Shown here piece after piece: positions 16,675 to 33,968 of a stretch of 64,000 bases of DNA. Source of the DNA: Stenotrophomonas sp. SY1 (lineage in GTDB: Bacteria > Pseudomonadota > Gammaproteobacteria > Xanthomonadales > Xanthomonadaceae); contig NZ_JAJOYR010000001.1 of the NCBI RefSeq assembly GCF_021202945.1, positions 1,178,001 to 1,242,000 on the forward strand, written 5' to 3'. The position numbers and the translations under genes are program-made. Numbering within the stretch: the first letter of the stretch is position 1; the number at the start of each line of letters is the position of its first letter. The notes below the pieces were generated by a model. That model saw only the letters and a list, made by a program, of their open reading frames with translations. It did no database searches and was not told where the DNA came from.

Positions 16675-17292
16675 CAATGCATCACCCCTGCGCAGGCGGG
16701 GCGCTTCCGGGCTCTTGAGCGCTGAAGCGACAAGCAACAAACGCAACAACATCGTGGAAGCAGCATCCAGGCAAAGGCTCTCGAGCCGCCCGATCAGGCT
16801 TCAACGAAACAGGTAACAGCAGCGTCATCCGAAAGGACGGCGCTGGACATTTGAAGGCGCCGTGCTGGTTCGTCCAGCCCGGTTAGCCGTCAAAGACCGC
16901 AGGCGCGGTCAGCGCATACCGGCGACGGGCACGGAAGCTCGATCTGGCAAGGAGTCGCCGCCGGCATAGCGGGATCGCTTAATCGATTCTTCGCCGAATC
17001 AACCTGCGTAGATGGTGACGCCCTTCTGGAGTTTTCTGGTTTAACGCACGTCTGGGGTTACCCAGGTTGGCCCACTCCAGGTCTAGAACGGCCACCACCG
17101 GAGCATCAGCCCGATGCTCCCGGCGTCCAGGACGGATGCCGCCTTGGACCGTAAGCGGCAAGGAGCCGTGAACGGAGTTTGTTTGAAGCAGGGATTTGAG
17201 GTTCGGTATTGGAGATTGGCAAGAGCGGCGCTGTCGCTACTGGTCAACCCCGAATCACCCATCCCCGATCCCCGCTTTAACGGAGGAGTGCA
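16675..17292 (+). promoter_or_regulatory. Long rplA-rplJ spacer with probable L10 leader
   Basis: About 620 bp without a gene precede rplJ. The 3' half is rich in pairing segments, including TGCGTAGATGGTGACGCCC at about 17003-17021 and CTCCAGGTCTAGAAC at about 17076-17090. In position and in the GTAGAYGGTGA-like string it resembles the L10 leader through which L10-L7/L12 represses rplJL translation in other gammaproteobacteria. A promoter must lie upstream but I cannot place it confidently. Confidence 0.5.
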
Positions 17293-17826
17293 ATGGCTCT
17301 CAATCTGTCCCAGAAGCAAGAAGTAGTCGCCGAACTGGCAGACGTCGCCGCCAAGGCTCACTCCTTGATCGCAGCCGAATACGCTGGCACCACGGTCGCT
17401 CAAATGACCGCGATGCGTAAGCAGGCCCGCGAAACCGGCGTTTTCTTGAAAGTTGTCAAGAACACGCTGGCCGCGCGCGCCGTTGAAGGCACCGATTTCG
17501 CAGTCGCAAAGGACCAGATGACCGGTCCGCTGCTGTATGCGTTTTCGCTTGAGGAGCCCGGCGCAGCCGGTCGCCTGATCAAGGATGCAGCAAAGGGCAA
17601 CGACAAGCTGAAGGCGAAGGTCGTGGCAATCGGCGGGGAAATCTTCCCGGCCAGCCACGTCGAAGTGCTGGCATCGCTGCCGACCCGTGATCAGGCCCTG
17701 GCCATGCTGGCCCGCGTCCTGACCGAGCCGGTGACCATGTTCGCCCGCGCCATCAAGGCTGTCGGTGAAAAGCAGGATGGTGGTGCAGCTGCTGAAGCTG
17801 CCGAGCCGGCCGCTGAAACCGCCTAA
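17293..17826 (+). CDS. rplJ: 50S ribosomal protein L10
   Basis: L10 (177 residues) anchors L7/L12 dimers to the ribosomal stalk. It begins [20 protein letters not shown] and carries [20 protein letters not shown]. The C-terminal helix region that holds L7/L12 ends in an Ala/Glu-rich tail. The start at 17293 follows GGAGGAG. Translation is probably feedback-controlled through the leader. Confidence 0.97.
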   Translation: MALNLSQKQEVVAELADVAAKAHSLIAAEYAGTTVAQMTAMRKQARETGVFLKVVKNTLAARAVEGTDFAVAKDQMTGPLLYAFSLEEPGAAGRLIKDAAKGNDKLKAKVVAIGGEIFPASHVEVLASLPTRDQALAMLARVLTEPVTMFARAIKAVGEKQDGGAAAEAAEPAAETA

Positions 17827-17889
17827 GTTCGACGTCTTAGTGGTTCTGCAAAGAACCTCATCCCAGAATATTTTCAAAAGGTAATCAAA

Positions 17890-18255
17890 ATGTCCCTTAC
17901 CAACGAACAGATCGTCGACGCTATCGCCGAGAAGTCCCTGATGGAAGTGATGGAGCTGGTCAAGGCCATCGAAGAGAAGTTCGGCGTTTCCGCCGCTGCC
18001 CCGGTTGCCGTTGCTGTTGCCGGCCCGGCTGCTGTGGTTGAAGAGCAGACCGAATTCAACGTCATCCTGAAGGATGCCGGCGCCAAGAAGGTCGAAGTGA
18101 TTAAGGCCGTTCGCGCCATCACCGGCCTGGGCCTGAAGGAAGCGAAGGATCTGGCCGAAGCCGGTGGCGTCGTGAAGGAAGGCGCTTCGAAGGAAGACGC
18201 CGACAAGTTCAAGAAGGAACTGGAAGCCGCCGGCGCGACCGTCGAGCTGAAGTAA
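17890..18255 (+). CDS. rplL: 50S ribosomal protein L7/L12
   Basis: L7/L12 (121 residues) recruits translation GTPases. The N-terminal dimerisation domain ([20 protein letters not shown]), an Ala/Val hinge (about 35-52) and the C-terminal domain ([13 protein letters not shown]) are complete. It follows rplJ by 63 bp. Confidence 0.98.
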   Translation: MSLTNEQIVDAIAEKSLMEVMELVKAIEEKFGVSAAAPVAVAVAGPAAVVEEQTEFNVILKDAGAKKVEVIKAVRAITGLGLKEAKDLAEAGGVVKEGASKEDADKFKKELEAAGATVELK

Positions 18256-18576
18256 TCAGTTCCCTTGCATCGCTACCGATACGCGGCGATGCAGCCAAGG
18301 CTGGGGGTGTAAACCCCCGGCCTTTGGTCGTTGTTGCGCCGAACCCGGTTCGGTTGTGGCAAGCGCGGTAACTAAAGCCCAACACGGGCTGCGGTCAAAC
18401 CCTGGTCAGTCAGCGCGAGGCGCGGCGGCGGGGGAGTGGATGCAGACGAGTTGGCAGTTGGAAGTAGCAATAGAAGGCGTGCTGGTGCCGGCAATACCAG
18501 CGACTTCCAACTGACAATTTAAAAGTTCCCTTCCGGGTCGTGGACGCACGGCCTGCACAACAAGGTGGAAGATCTC
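18256..18576 (+). other. rplL-rpoB spacer with attenuator-like hairpins
   Basis: The spacer holds a hairpin TGCATCGC/GCGATGCA at 18266-18293 and a strong hairpin at 18295-18327 (CCAAGGCTGGGGG / CCCCCGGCCTTTGG). In E. coli a partial terminator at this place reduces rpoBC expression relative to ribosomal proteins. The rest shows no gene. Confidence 0.6.
18295..18327 (+). terminator. Partial terminator/attenuator between rplL and rpoB
   Basis: Long GC-rich stem with a TGTAAA loop and only three T residues in the descending arm. The position matches the known rplL-rpoB attenuator, so readthrough to rpoB is expected. Confidence 0.65.
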
Positions 18577-22767
<4,191 letters not shown>

Positions 22768-22856
22768 TCGCGCAGGCGCTGGTGCAGTGATGCACCAGCG
22801 CCGCCAGCAGTGACCGACAGCCCATCGACAAAGAATTCCTCCTTTCGGAGAACACC

Positions 22857-27083
<4,227 letters not shown>

Positions 27084-27191
27084 TAGTTAGATTCGCCGGT
27101 CCGTTCGCGGGCCGGCGGTTCGACCTGAACGGGGTGCACGGAGGCCCCCCTGTAACGGCTCTGGATCAGGGCTGGCCTGGAGGGTGCGCAA

Positions 27192-27221
27192 TTGACCGCG
27201 TACTTGACAGGTTGCTACAAT
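27192..27221 (+). promoter_or_regulatory. Promoter of the str operon
   Basis: TTGACC (27192-27197), an 18-bp spacer and an extended -10 TGC-TACAAT (27213-27221) lie about 90 bp before rpsL. A second TTGACA at 27204-27209 is too close to the -10 to be the -35. Confidence 0.7.
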
Positions 27222-27231
27222 CGTCTGTCTC

Positions 27232-27257
27232 AGCAGGCCAAAAATTTGGCCTGCTTT
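27232..27257 (+). promoter_or_regulatory. Leader hairpin at the start of the str transcript
   Basis: AGCAGGCCA (27232-27240) and TGGCCTGCT (27247-27255) form a perfect 9-bp stem with loop AAAATT, followed by TT. It would lie within the first 30 nt of the mRNA, so it may stabilise the 5' end or act as an attenuator. Confidence 0.55.
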
Positions 27258-27310
27258 ACATTTTCCGCATCCTATGGCCGTTTTACGGCCCCAATCAGAA
27301 GAACCTACTG

Positions 27311-27685
27311 ATGGCGACGATCAACCAGCTGGTACGCAAGCCGCGGCAAGCGACCACCTACAAGAGTGCCTCCCCGGCCCTCGACAAGTGCCCGCAGCGC
27401 CGCGGCGTCTGCACGCGCGTGTACACCACCACCCCGAAGAAGCCGAACTCGGCCCTGCGTAAGGTCGCCAAGGTGCGCCTGACGAACCAGGAAGAGGTCA
27501 TCAGCTACATCGGTGGTGAAGGCCATAACCTGCAGGAGCACTCCGTGGTCCTGATCCGCGGCGGTCGCGTCAAGGACCTGCCGGGTGTGCGTTACCACAC
27601 CGTCCGTGGCTCGCTCGACGCCGCCGGCGTTGCCAAGCGTCGCCAGGCGCGTTCCAAGTACGGCGCCAAGCGTCCGAAGGCCTGA
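27311..27685 (+). CDS. rpsL: 30S ribosomal protein S12
   Basis: S12 (124 residues) sits at the decoding centre. The residues commonly changed in streptomycin-resistant mutants are wild type: Lys43 in [12 protein letters not shown] and Lys88 in [11 protein letters not shown]. It is the first gene of rpsL-rpsG-fusA-tuf, 10 bp before rpsG. The start at 27311 gives the standard [12 protein letters not shown]; the Shine-Dalgarno is weak. Confidence 0.98.
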
Positions 27686-27695
27686 GGAGTAAGAC

Positions 27696-28163
27696 ATGTC
27701 CCGTAAAGGTAATACCCCCCAGCGTTCGGTCCTGCCTGATCCGAAGCACGGAAGTGAAACCATCGCCCGCTTCATCAACATGGTGATGCTGAGCGGCAAG
27801 AAGTCCGTTGCTGAAAAGATCGTCTATGGCGCCATGGATGTGATCAGCGAGAAGAACCCGAACGCAGTTGAGCTGGTGCAGAAGGCACTGGACAACGTCG
27901 CTCCGGGCGTTGAAGTGAAGTCGCGCCGCGTCGGTGGTGCCACGTATCAGGTCCCGGTCGAAGTGCGCGCTTCGCGCAAGATGGCTCTGGCGATGCGTTG
28001 GCTGATCGATTCGGCTCGTAAGCGTGGTGAAAACACCATGCCGCGCAAGCTGGCAGCCGAGCTGCTGGACGCTTCGGAAAACCGTGGCGGCGCCATCAAG
28101 AAGCGTGAAGAAACTCACCGCATGGCGGAAGCGAACAAGGCCTTCGCTCACTACCGCTGGTGA
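27696..28163 (+). CDS. rpsG: 30S ribosomal protein S7
   Basis: S7 (155 residues) nucleates assembly of the 30S head. It opens [20 protein letters not shown] and contains [13 protein letters not shown] and [20 protein letters not shown]. Shine-Dalgarno GAGGAG. It lies 10 bp after rpsL and 138 bp before fusA, a spacer filled with hairpins. Confidence 0.97.
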   Translation: MSRKGNTPQRSVLPDPKHGSETIARFINMVMLSGKKSVAEKIVYGAMDVISEKNPNAVELVQKALDNVAPGVEVKSRRVGGATYQVPVEVRASRKMALAMRWLIDSARKRGENTMPRKLAAELLDASENRGGAIKKREETHRMAEANKAFAHYRW

Positions 28164-28166
28164 TCC

Positions 28167-28262
28167 CCAGGGGGCCTTGGAAACAGGGCCCCTGGCACCC
28201 ATTAATGGTGCCAATGTGGCGCTTGGAGCGCCGCGTCAATCCGAAGGCCGCCGCAAGGCGGC
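28167..28262 (+). repeat. Series of four hairpins between rpsG and fusA
   Basis: Four consecutive stems fill the spacer: CCAGGGG/CCCCTGG (28167-28195), GGCACC/GGTGCC (28194-28212), GGCGCT/AGCGCC (28218-28232) and GCCGCC-GCAA-GGCGGC (28247-28262, GNRA tetraloop). None has a T-run. Function unknown; they could reduce readthrough, protect mRNA ends or bind a ribosomal protein. Confidence 0.5.
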
Positions 28263-28301
28263 GTTCGGCCATCCGAATTCCAAGAAATTGAGAGGCTCCC
28301 C

Positions 28302-30443
28302 GTGGCCCGTACCACTCCCATCGAGCGTTACCGTAACTTCGGCATCATGGCTCACATCGATGCCGGCAAGACCACCACGTCCGAGCGCATCCTGTTCTAC
28401 ACCGGTAAGAGCCACAAGCTCGGTGAAGTGCACGACGGCGCCGCCACCATGGACTGGATGGAGCAGGAGCAGGAACGTGGCATCACGATCCAGTCCGCTG
28501 CCACCACCGCGTTCTGGAAGGGCATGGACAAGTCCCTGCCGGAGCATCGCTTCAACATCATCGACACCCCCGGGCACGTTGACTTCACCATCGAAGTCGA
28601 GCGTTCGCTGCGCGTGCTCGACGGTGCCGTGTTTGTGCTGTGCGCCGTCGGTGGCGTGCAGCCGCAGTCGGAAACCGTATGGCGCCAGGCCAACAAGTAC
28701 CAGGTGCCGCGCATTGCGTTCGTCAACAAGATGGACCGCACCGGCGCGAACTTCTTCAAGGTCCGTGACCAGCTGAAGGCCAAGCTCGGCGCCGTCGCCG
28801 TGCCGATGCAGCTGCCGATCGGCGCTGAAGAAGGCTTCAAGGGCGTTGTCGACCTGCTCAAGATGAAGGCCATCCATTGGGATGAAGCCTCGCAGGGCAT
28901 GAAGTTCGAGTACGGCGAAATCCCGGCTGAACTGCAGGCGCAGGCTGAAGAAGCCCGCACCTTCATGATCGAGACCGCGGCTGAAGCCAGCGAAGAGCTG
29001 ATGGAAAAGTACCTGGGCGGCGAAGAGCTGGCCGAGGCTGAAATCATCGAAGCGCTGCGTACCCGTACGCTGGCTGTGGAAATCGTGCCGATGTTCTGCG
29101 GCTCGGCGTTCAAGAACAAGGGCGTGCAGGCCATGCTCGACGGCGTGATCCAGCTGCTGCCGTCGCCGGTCGACGTGCCGGACGTGAAGGGCGTGGACGT
29201 CGACGATGACACCATCGAGATGACCCGCAAGTCCGACGACAAGGCTCCGTTCTCGTCGCTGGCGTTCAAGATCATCACCGACCCGTTCGTGGGCGCGCTG
29301 ACCTTCTTCCGTGTCTACTCGGGCACGCTGAATGGCGGCGACACCGTGCTGAACTCGGTGAAGAACAAGAAGGAGCGCATTGGCCGCATCCTGCAGATGC
29401 ACTCCAACAACCGCGAAGAAATCAAGGAAGTGTTGGCCGGTGACATCGCCGCGGCTGTGGGTCTGAAGGACACCACCACCGGTGACACGCTGTGCTCGAT
29501 CGATGCACCGATCGTGCTGGAGCGCATGGTGTTCCCGGAGCCGGTGATCTCGATGGCTGTCGAGCCGAAGACCAAGTCCGACCAGGAAAAGATGGGTCTG
29601 GCTCTGGGCCGCCTGGCGCAGGAAGATCCGTCGTTCCGCGTGAAGACCGACGAAGAATCCGGCCAGACGATCATCTCGGGCATGGGCGAACTGCACCTGG
29701 ACATCATCGTTGACCGCCTCAAGCGCGAGTTCAACGTTGAAGCCAACGTGGGCAAGCCGCAGGTTGCGTACCGCGAAACCATCCAGGCCGCTGACGTCAA
29801 GTCGGATTACAAGCACGCCAAGCAGTCCGGTGGTAAGGGTCAGTACGGTCACGTCGTGATCGAGCTGTCGCCGATCACCGCTGAAGACCGCGCCGATCCG
29901 AAGCTGGCTGCCGCCATCAAGGACGACTTCCTGTTCATCAACGACATCACCGGTGGCGTGATCCCGAAGGAATTCATTCCTTCCGTGGAAAAGGGCCTGC
30001 GCGAAACCATCACCAGCGGTCCGCTGGCTGGCTTCCCGGTGGTGGACGTCAAGGTCAAGCTGGTGTTTGGTTCGTACCACGACGTTGACTCGTCGGAAAT
30101 GGCGTTCAAGCTCGCCTCGTCGATGGCCTTCAAGCAGGGCTTCGCCAAGGCCAAGCCGGTGCTGCTGGAGCCGATCATGAAGGTCGAGATCGTGACTCCG
30201 GAGGATTACCAGGGTGACGTGATGGGCGACGTGAGCCGCCGTCGTGGCGTCCTGCAGGGTTCGGGCACCACCGGTGACGGTTCGGCCAGCATCATCAACG
30301 CGATGATCCCGCTGGGCGAAATGTTTGGTTACGCCACCGCGCTGCGTTCGCAGACCCAGGGTCGCGCAACCTTCACGATGGAGTTCGACCACTACGAGCC
30401 GGCGCCGAACAACATCGCCGAAACCGTCATCAAGAAGGCCTGA
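28302..30443 (+). CDS. fusA: Elongation factor G
   Basis: EF-G (713 residues, GTG start after GAGAGG) catalyses translocation and, with RRF, ribosome recycling. The G-domain motifs [18 protein letters not shown] and NKMDRTG are intact. Domains II-V follow, including GMGELHLDI and [12 protein letters not shown] perfect 9-bp hairpin (30438-30459) overlaps its stop codon. Confidence 0.98.
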   Translation: MARTTPIERYRNFGIMAHIDAGKTTTSERILFYTGKSHKLGEVHDGAATMDWMEQEQERGITIQSAATTAFWKGMDKSLPEHRFNIIDTPGHVDFTIEVERSLRVLDGAVFVLCAVGGVQPQSETVWRQANKYQVPRIAFVNKMDRTGANFFKVRDQLKAKLGAVAVPMQLPIGAEEGFKGVVDLLKMKAIHWDEASQGMKFEYGEIPAELQAQAEEARTFMIETAAEASEELMEKYLGGEELAEAEIIEALRTRTLAVEIVPMFCGSAFKNKGVQAMLDGVIQLLPSPVDVPDVKGVDVDDDTIEMTRKSDDKAPFSSLAFKIITDPFVGALTFFRVYSGTLNGGDTVLNSVKNKKERIGRILQMHSNNREEIKEVLAGDIAAAVGLKDTTTGDTLCSIDAPIVLERMVFPEPVISMAVEPKTKSDQEKMGLALGRLAQEDPSFRVKTDEESGQTIISGMGELHLDIIVDRLKREFNVEANVGKPQVAYRETIQAADVKSDYKHAKQSGGKGQYGHVVIELSPITAEDRADPKLAAAIKDDFLFINDITGGVIPKEFIPSVEKGLRETITSGPLAGFPVVDVKVKLVFGSYHDVDSSEMAFKLASSMAFKQGFAKAKPVLLEPIMKVEIVTPEDYQGDVMGDVSRRRGVLQGSGTTGDGSASIINAMIPLGEMFGYATALRSQTQGRATFTMEFDHYEPAPNNIAETVIKKA

Positions 30444-30459
30444 GTCAACTGACTCAGGC
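30438..30459 (+). repeat. Hairpin overlapping the fusA stop codon
   Basis: GCCTGAGTC-AACT-GACTCAGGC forms a perfect 9-bp stem containing the fusA TGA (30441-30443). It lacks a T-run, so a processing site between fusA and tuf is more likely than a terminator. Confidence 0.5.
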
Positions 30460-30494
30460 TCTCCCATCAAATTTCAGATAATCAAGGAACTACA

Positions 30495-31685
30495 ATGTCC
30501 AAGGGTAAGTTCGAACGTAATAAGCCGCACGTCAACGTCGGCACCATCGGCCACGTCGACCATGGCAAGACCACGCTGACCGCCGCACTGACCAAGATCG
30601 GTGCAGAGCGTTTCGGTGGCGAGTTCAAGGACTACTCGGCGATCGACGCCGCGCCGGAAGAGAAGGCTCGTGGTATCACGATCTCGACCGCGCACGTTGA
30701 GTACGAATCGGCCAACCGTCACTACGCCCACGTGGATTGCCCGGGCCATGCTGACTACGTCAAGAACATGATCACCGGTGCTGCCCAGATGGACGGCGCG
30801 ATCCTGGTGTGCTCGGCCGCTGACGGCCCGATGCCGCAGACCCGCGAGCACATCCTGCTGTCGCGTCAGGTCGGCGTGCCGTACATCGTCGTGTTCCTGA
30901 ACAAGGCCGACATGGTTGACGATGCCGAGCTGCTGGAACTGGTTGAGATGGAAGTCCGCGAGCTGCTGAGCAAGTACGACTTCCCGGGCGACGACACCCC
31001 GATCGTGCACGGTTCGGCCCGTCTGGCGCTGGAAGGCGACCAGAGCGACATCGGCGTGCCGGCCATCCTGAAGCTGGTCGATGCACTGGACAGCTGGATC
31101 CCGACCCCGGAGCGTGACGTCGACAAGCCGTTCCTGATGCCGGTGGAAGACGTGTTCTCGATCTCGGGCCGCGGCACCGTGGTGACCGGTCGTATCGAGC
31201 GCGGCATCATCAAGGTGGGCGACGAAATCGAAATCGTCGGTATCCGTCCGACCCAGAAGACCACCGTCACCGGCGTGGAAATGTTCCGCAAGCTGCTGGA
31301 CCAGGGTCAGGCAGGTGACAACGCCGGTCTGCTGCTGCGCGGCACCAAGCGTGACGACGTCGAGCGCGGCCAGGTTCTGGCCAAGCCGGGTTCGATCACC
31401 CCGCACACCCAGTTCGACGCCGAAGTGTACGTGCTGTCGAAGGACGAAGGCGGCCGTCACACCCCGTTCTTCAAGGGCTACCGTCCGCAGTTCTACTTCC
31501 GTACCACCGACATCACCGGCGCTTGCGAACTGCCGGAAGGCGTCGAGATGGTGATGCCGGGTGACAACGTGAAGATGTCGGTCACCCTGATCAACCCGGT
31601 GGCAATGGACGAAGGTCTGCGCTTCGCTATCCGCGAAGGCGGCCGTACCGTCGGCGCCGGCGTGGTTGCCAAGATCATCAAGTAA
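30495..31685 (+). CDS. tuf: Elongation factor Tu, copy 2
   Basis: A second 396-residue EF-Tu gene closes the str operon, 51 bp after fusA. All GTPase motifs are present. It appears base-identical to copy 1 except codon 9 (AAT, Asn9), and the identity continues five bases past the sense codons (TAATA) before the flanks diverge. This separates the two loci: the stable-RNA-linked copy at 12903 and this ribosomal-operon copy. Confidence 0.98.
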   Translation: MSKGKFERNKPHVNVGTIGHVDHGKTTLTAALTKIGAERFGGEFKDYSAIDAAPEEKARGITISTAHVEYESANRHYAHVDCPGHADYVKNMITGAAQMDGAILVCSAADGPMPQTREHILLSRQVGVPYIVVFLNKADMVDDAELLELVEMEVRELLSKYDFPGDDTPIVHGSARLALEGDQSDIGVPAILKLVDALDSWIPTPERDVDKPFLMPVEDVFSISGRGTVVTGRIERGIIKVGDEIEIVGIRPTQKTTVTGVEMFRKLLDQGQAGDNAGLLLRGTKRDDVERGQVLAKPGSITPHTQFDAEVYVLSKDEGGRHTPFFKGYRPQFYFRTTDITGACELPEGVEMVMPGDNVKMSVTLINPVAMDEGLRFAIREGGRTVGAGVVAKIIK

Positions 31686-31720
31686 TACCGCTGCGTTTCC
31701 TTCGGGAAGCAAGGTGTAGA

Positions 31721-31750
31721 AAAGGGCGGCCTTCGGGCCGCCCTTTTTTT
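31721..31750 (+). terminator. Rho-independent terminator of the str operon
   Basis: AAAGGGCGGCC-TTCG-GGCCGCCCTTT forms an 11-bp stem with a UUCG loop, followed by four more T residues. It lies 36 bp after tuf copy 2. Confidence 0.95.
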
Positions 31751-31990
31751 GTGTCCTGCCCGGTGGGAGCCAGGCGCAGTCATGCGCGTGGGCCCGGTGC
31801 CACGGCGATGCGAGGGGCGAGCTGGTGGCCTGTGGTCGGCGGCGTGATCTGGCACCGAGGCCTTGGCGCAGACGGTCAAAGCGGGCATACGGTTGGTTGC
31901 TTCTTGATATCCGAAGCTTTGGCCCCTGTGGTTCCAGGCCGAGCTGGTCGGTCGAAGCTGTTGCCGGGAGCGGCTTGACATCAGTTCCGT
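31751..31990. other. Spacer without a gene
   Basis: No gene is supported between the str terminator and the BlaI operators. It should include the promoter of the blaI-type operon near its right end. Confidence 0.4.
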
Positions 31991-32024
31991 TTACCAATGT
32001 AATCGATAAAAATTACGAGCGTAA
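31991..32024 (+). promoter_or_regulatory. Two TTAC-N4-GTAA operators before blaI
   Basis: Two perfect inverted repeats, TTAC-CAAT-GTAA (31991-32002) and TTAC-GAGC-GTAA (32013-32024), are spaced exactly 22 bp start to start, about two helical turns. The second ends 3 bp before the blaI start codon. BlaI/MecI repressors bind short dyads of this type as dimers, so autorepression is expected. No Shine-Dalgarno is visible, which raises the possibility of a leaderless mRNA. Confidence 0.7.
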
Positions 32025-32027
32025 ACG

Positions 32028-32402
32028 ATGATCAGGATCAGCGAAGCCGAAGCGGTCGTCATGGAGGTGTTGTGGGGGCAGCATCCGCTGTCCGCCGACG
32101 AGGTGATGGCGCGTTTGCCGGGCGGCAATGACTGGGCCGAGGCGACGGTCAAAACCCTGCTCAACCGGCTGCTCAACAAGGGCGCGATCGAGGCGCAGAA
32201 ACAGGGCCGGCGCTATCTGTACACGCCGCTGGTCGAGCGTGACGCGTGGGTGCTGGAGGAAAGCAGCAGCCTGCTGGACCGCCTGTTTGATGGCCGCGTT
32301 GCCCCCTTGGTGGCGCATTTCAGCCAACACCGACGACTCAGCCGCGATGACGTGGCGCAGCTGCGCAAGCTGCTTGAGGAGCTTGATGATGAACAGCACT
32401 GA
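32028..32402 (+). CDS. BlaI/MecI-family transcriptional repressor
   Basis: This 124-residue winged-helix protein opens ISEAEAVVMEVLWGQHPLSADEV, the usual start of BlaI/CopY regulators. The recognition region is WAEATVKTLLNRLLNKGAI, with the wing at GRRYLYTPL. A helical dimerisation tail follows. It overlaps the M56 peptidase gene by 17 bp. Tandem TTAC-N4-GTAA dyads directly upstream are the likely binding sites. No beta-lactamase gene is nearby, so its regulon may be limited to this operon or include distant genes. Confidence 0.9.
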   Translation: MIRISEAEAVVMEVLWGQHPLSADEVMARLPGGNDWAEATVKTLLNRLLNKGAIEAQKQGRRYLYTPLVERDAWVLEESSSLLDRLFDGRVAPLVAHFSQHRRLSRDDVAQLRKLLEELDDEQH

Positions 32403-33966
32403 GTTCCTCGCGGCGCTGTTTGAAACCACGCTGGCGAGCAGCGTGGCGGTGCTGCTGGTGTTGCTGCTGCGTCGGCCGGTGCGCAAACGGCTCGGAGCCA
32501 GCGCGGCGTACCTGCTGTGGTTGCTGTTGCCGGTGGCGATGCTGGCGGTGCTGCTGCCGGCACCACGTGTGGCCCCGGTTCCGATGGTGGTCAGTGGTGC
32601 GGTGACCCGGTTGGGGGAAATGTCAGCGGTGACAACGACGAGCGCACTGCATTGGTCGCTGTGGCTGATCCTGGTCTGGCTGCTTGGTGCGTTGCTGATG
32701 GCCGTCGTGCTGTTCGGCCAGCAGCGCCGCTTCCTGCGTGGGCTGGGTGAGCTGGTCCCCTGCGGGGATGGTTGCTGGCAGGCACAGGTCGTCGCCGGCC
32801 TGCCGGCAGCAATGGGGTTGTTGCGGCCGAGGATCGTGCTGCCGGAGGACTTCGAACAGCGATACACCGCGCGCGAGCAGGAGCTGGTGTTGCTGCACGA
32901 ACGCCTGCACCTGCGTCGTGGCGACATCGCGGTGAACGCGATGTTGGCGCTGTTGCACTGCGTGTACTGGTTCAACCCGTTGCTGCTGATCGCATTGCGA
33001 CGTTGCCGGGAAGACCAGGAGTTGTCCTGCGACGAGCGTGTCGTTGCGCGCGCGGCCGGTGATCGCCGCTGTTATGGCCAGGCCATGCTCAAGACCGGTT
33101 TGGCGTCGTTCCCGTTGCCGGTGGGTTGCCACTGGCAGAACAACCATCCCTTGAAGGAGCGTATTGAGATGTTGAAGCGTCCGGTTCCAGGCAGGAAGCA
33201 GTGGGTCTTGATGTTGATGCTGGCGACCGTGTTGTCGTCGGGACTGGGCTACGCGGCGTGGGCGGCGCAGCCGGTACGGCAGGAGTCATCGGCCGAAGGT
33301 GAGTTGTATGCCACCTTCGTGCAGGCCACTGCCGATGGCAGCCAGCAACGCTTCGAGCTGCGGCAGGCGGCGGGCATGCCGTTTGCCTTCAAGCTGCGCT
33401 CGGGCAAGGGGGTGGAATGGGAGGCGGAGTTCATCGTGGAGCCGGCGGATAGTGGCCTGCTGCGTTTGAAGGGCAGTCTGAAAGCCGACGGTGCGTTGGT
33501 GTCATCTCCGACCCTGCTGGTGGAAGCGGACAAGCCGGCAGGGATTGAAGTCTCCACGTCGGACGGCCGTTCGCTGCTGGCCCTGGAGCTGCGTTCCTCC
33601 TCGCTGGCAGCACGCGCGCCGGTAGCGGCCGGAAGGATCACCGCCGAGCCGGAGTCGGGAGACTCGATGCCAATCACCGAACGCATGTCGCCGCCGACCT
33701 ATCCGAAGGAAGCGTTCGCCCAGGGCATTACCGGCAAGGTGCTGCTGTACATCGACGTGGATGCACAGGGCAAGGTTGCCGACGTCAGGGTGGGCGAGTC
33801 CCAGCCGCTGGGCGTGTTCGATGCCGCTGCGGTGGCTGCTGCACGGCAATGGGTTTTCACGCCGGCACAGAGGGACGGTAAGGCCGTGGCCGGCAGGATC
33901 CAGGTGCCGGTCCAGTTTGATCTCGACGAAAGCGCAGCGCAGGCTGATCCCGGCAACGGGGGGTGA
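32386..33966 (+). CDS. M56 (BlaR1/MecR1-type) membrane peptidase with TonB C-terminal domain
   Basis: This 526-residue protein (ATG at 32386, or the next ATG at 32389) has N-terminal helices (about 8-28, 40-58, 88-110) and a zinc-peptidase motif, HERLH (171-175), followed by WFNPLLLIALRRCREDQELSCDERV. Another helix (MLMLATVLSSGLGY) leads to an exterior segment. The last 90 residues are a TonB C-terminal-like domain (PPTYPKEAFAQGITGKVLLY...AAARQWVFTPAQ) instead of the penicillin-binding sensor of BlaR1. In the BlaR1 model, ligand sensing activates the peptidase and relieves BlaI repression. The ligand here is unknown. Confidence 0.85.
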   Translation: MMNSTEFLAALFETTLASSVAVLLVLLLRRPVRKRLGASAAYLLWLLLPVAMLAVLLPAPRVAPVPMVVSGAVTRLGEMSAVTTTSALHWSLWLILVWLLGALLMAVVLFGQQRRFLRGLGELVPCGDGCWQAQVVAGLPAAMGLLRPRIVLPEDFEQRYTAREQELVLLHERLHLRRGDIAVNAMLALLHCVYWFNPLLLIALRRCREDQELSCDERVVARAAGDRRCYGQAMLKTGLASFPLPVGCHWQNNHPLKERIEMLKRPVPGRKQWVLMLMLATVLSSGLGYAAWAAQPVRQESSAEGELYATFVQATADGSQQRFELRQAAGMPFAFKLRSGKGVEWEAEFIVEPADSGLLRLKGSLKADGALVSSPTLLVEADKPAGIEVSTSDGRSLLALELRSSSLAARAPVAAGRITAEPESGDSMPITERMSPPTYPKEAFAQGITGKVLLYIDVDAQGKVADVRVGESQPLGVFDAAAVAAARQWVFTPAQRDGKAVAGRIQVPVQFDLDESAAQADPGNGG

Positions 33967-33968
33967 GC

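Noticed and set aside
27204..27209. TTGACA as -35 of the rpsL promoter
   Set aside because: Only 6 bp separate it from the TACAAT; TTGACC at 27192 gives a normal 18-bp spacer.
28236..31997. Minus-strand open frames antisense to fusA and both tuf genes
   Set aside because: Shadow frames; the tuf ones repeat exactly because the tuf genes do.
32028..33966. Beta-lactam resistance regulator pair
   Set aside because: The M56 protein lacks the penicillin-binding sensor domain and no beta-lactamase gene is in the window, so a resistance role is not claimed.
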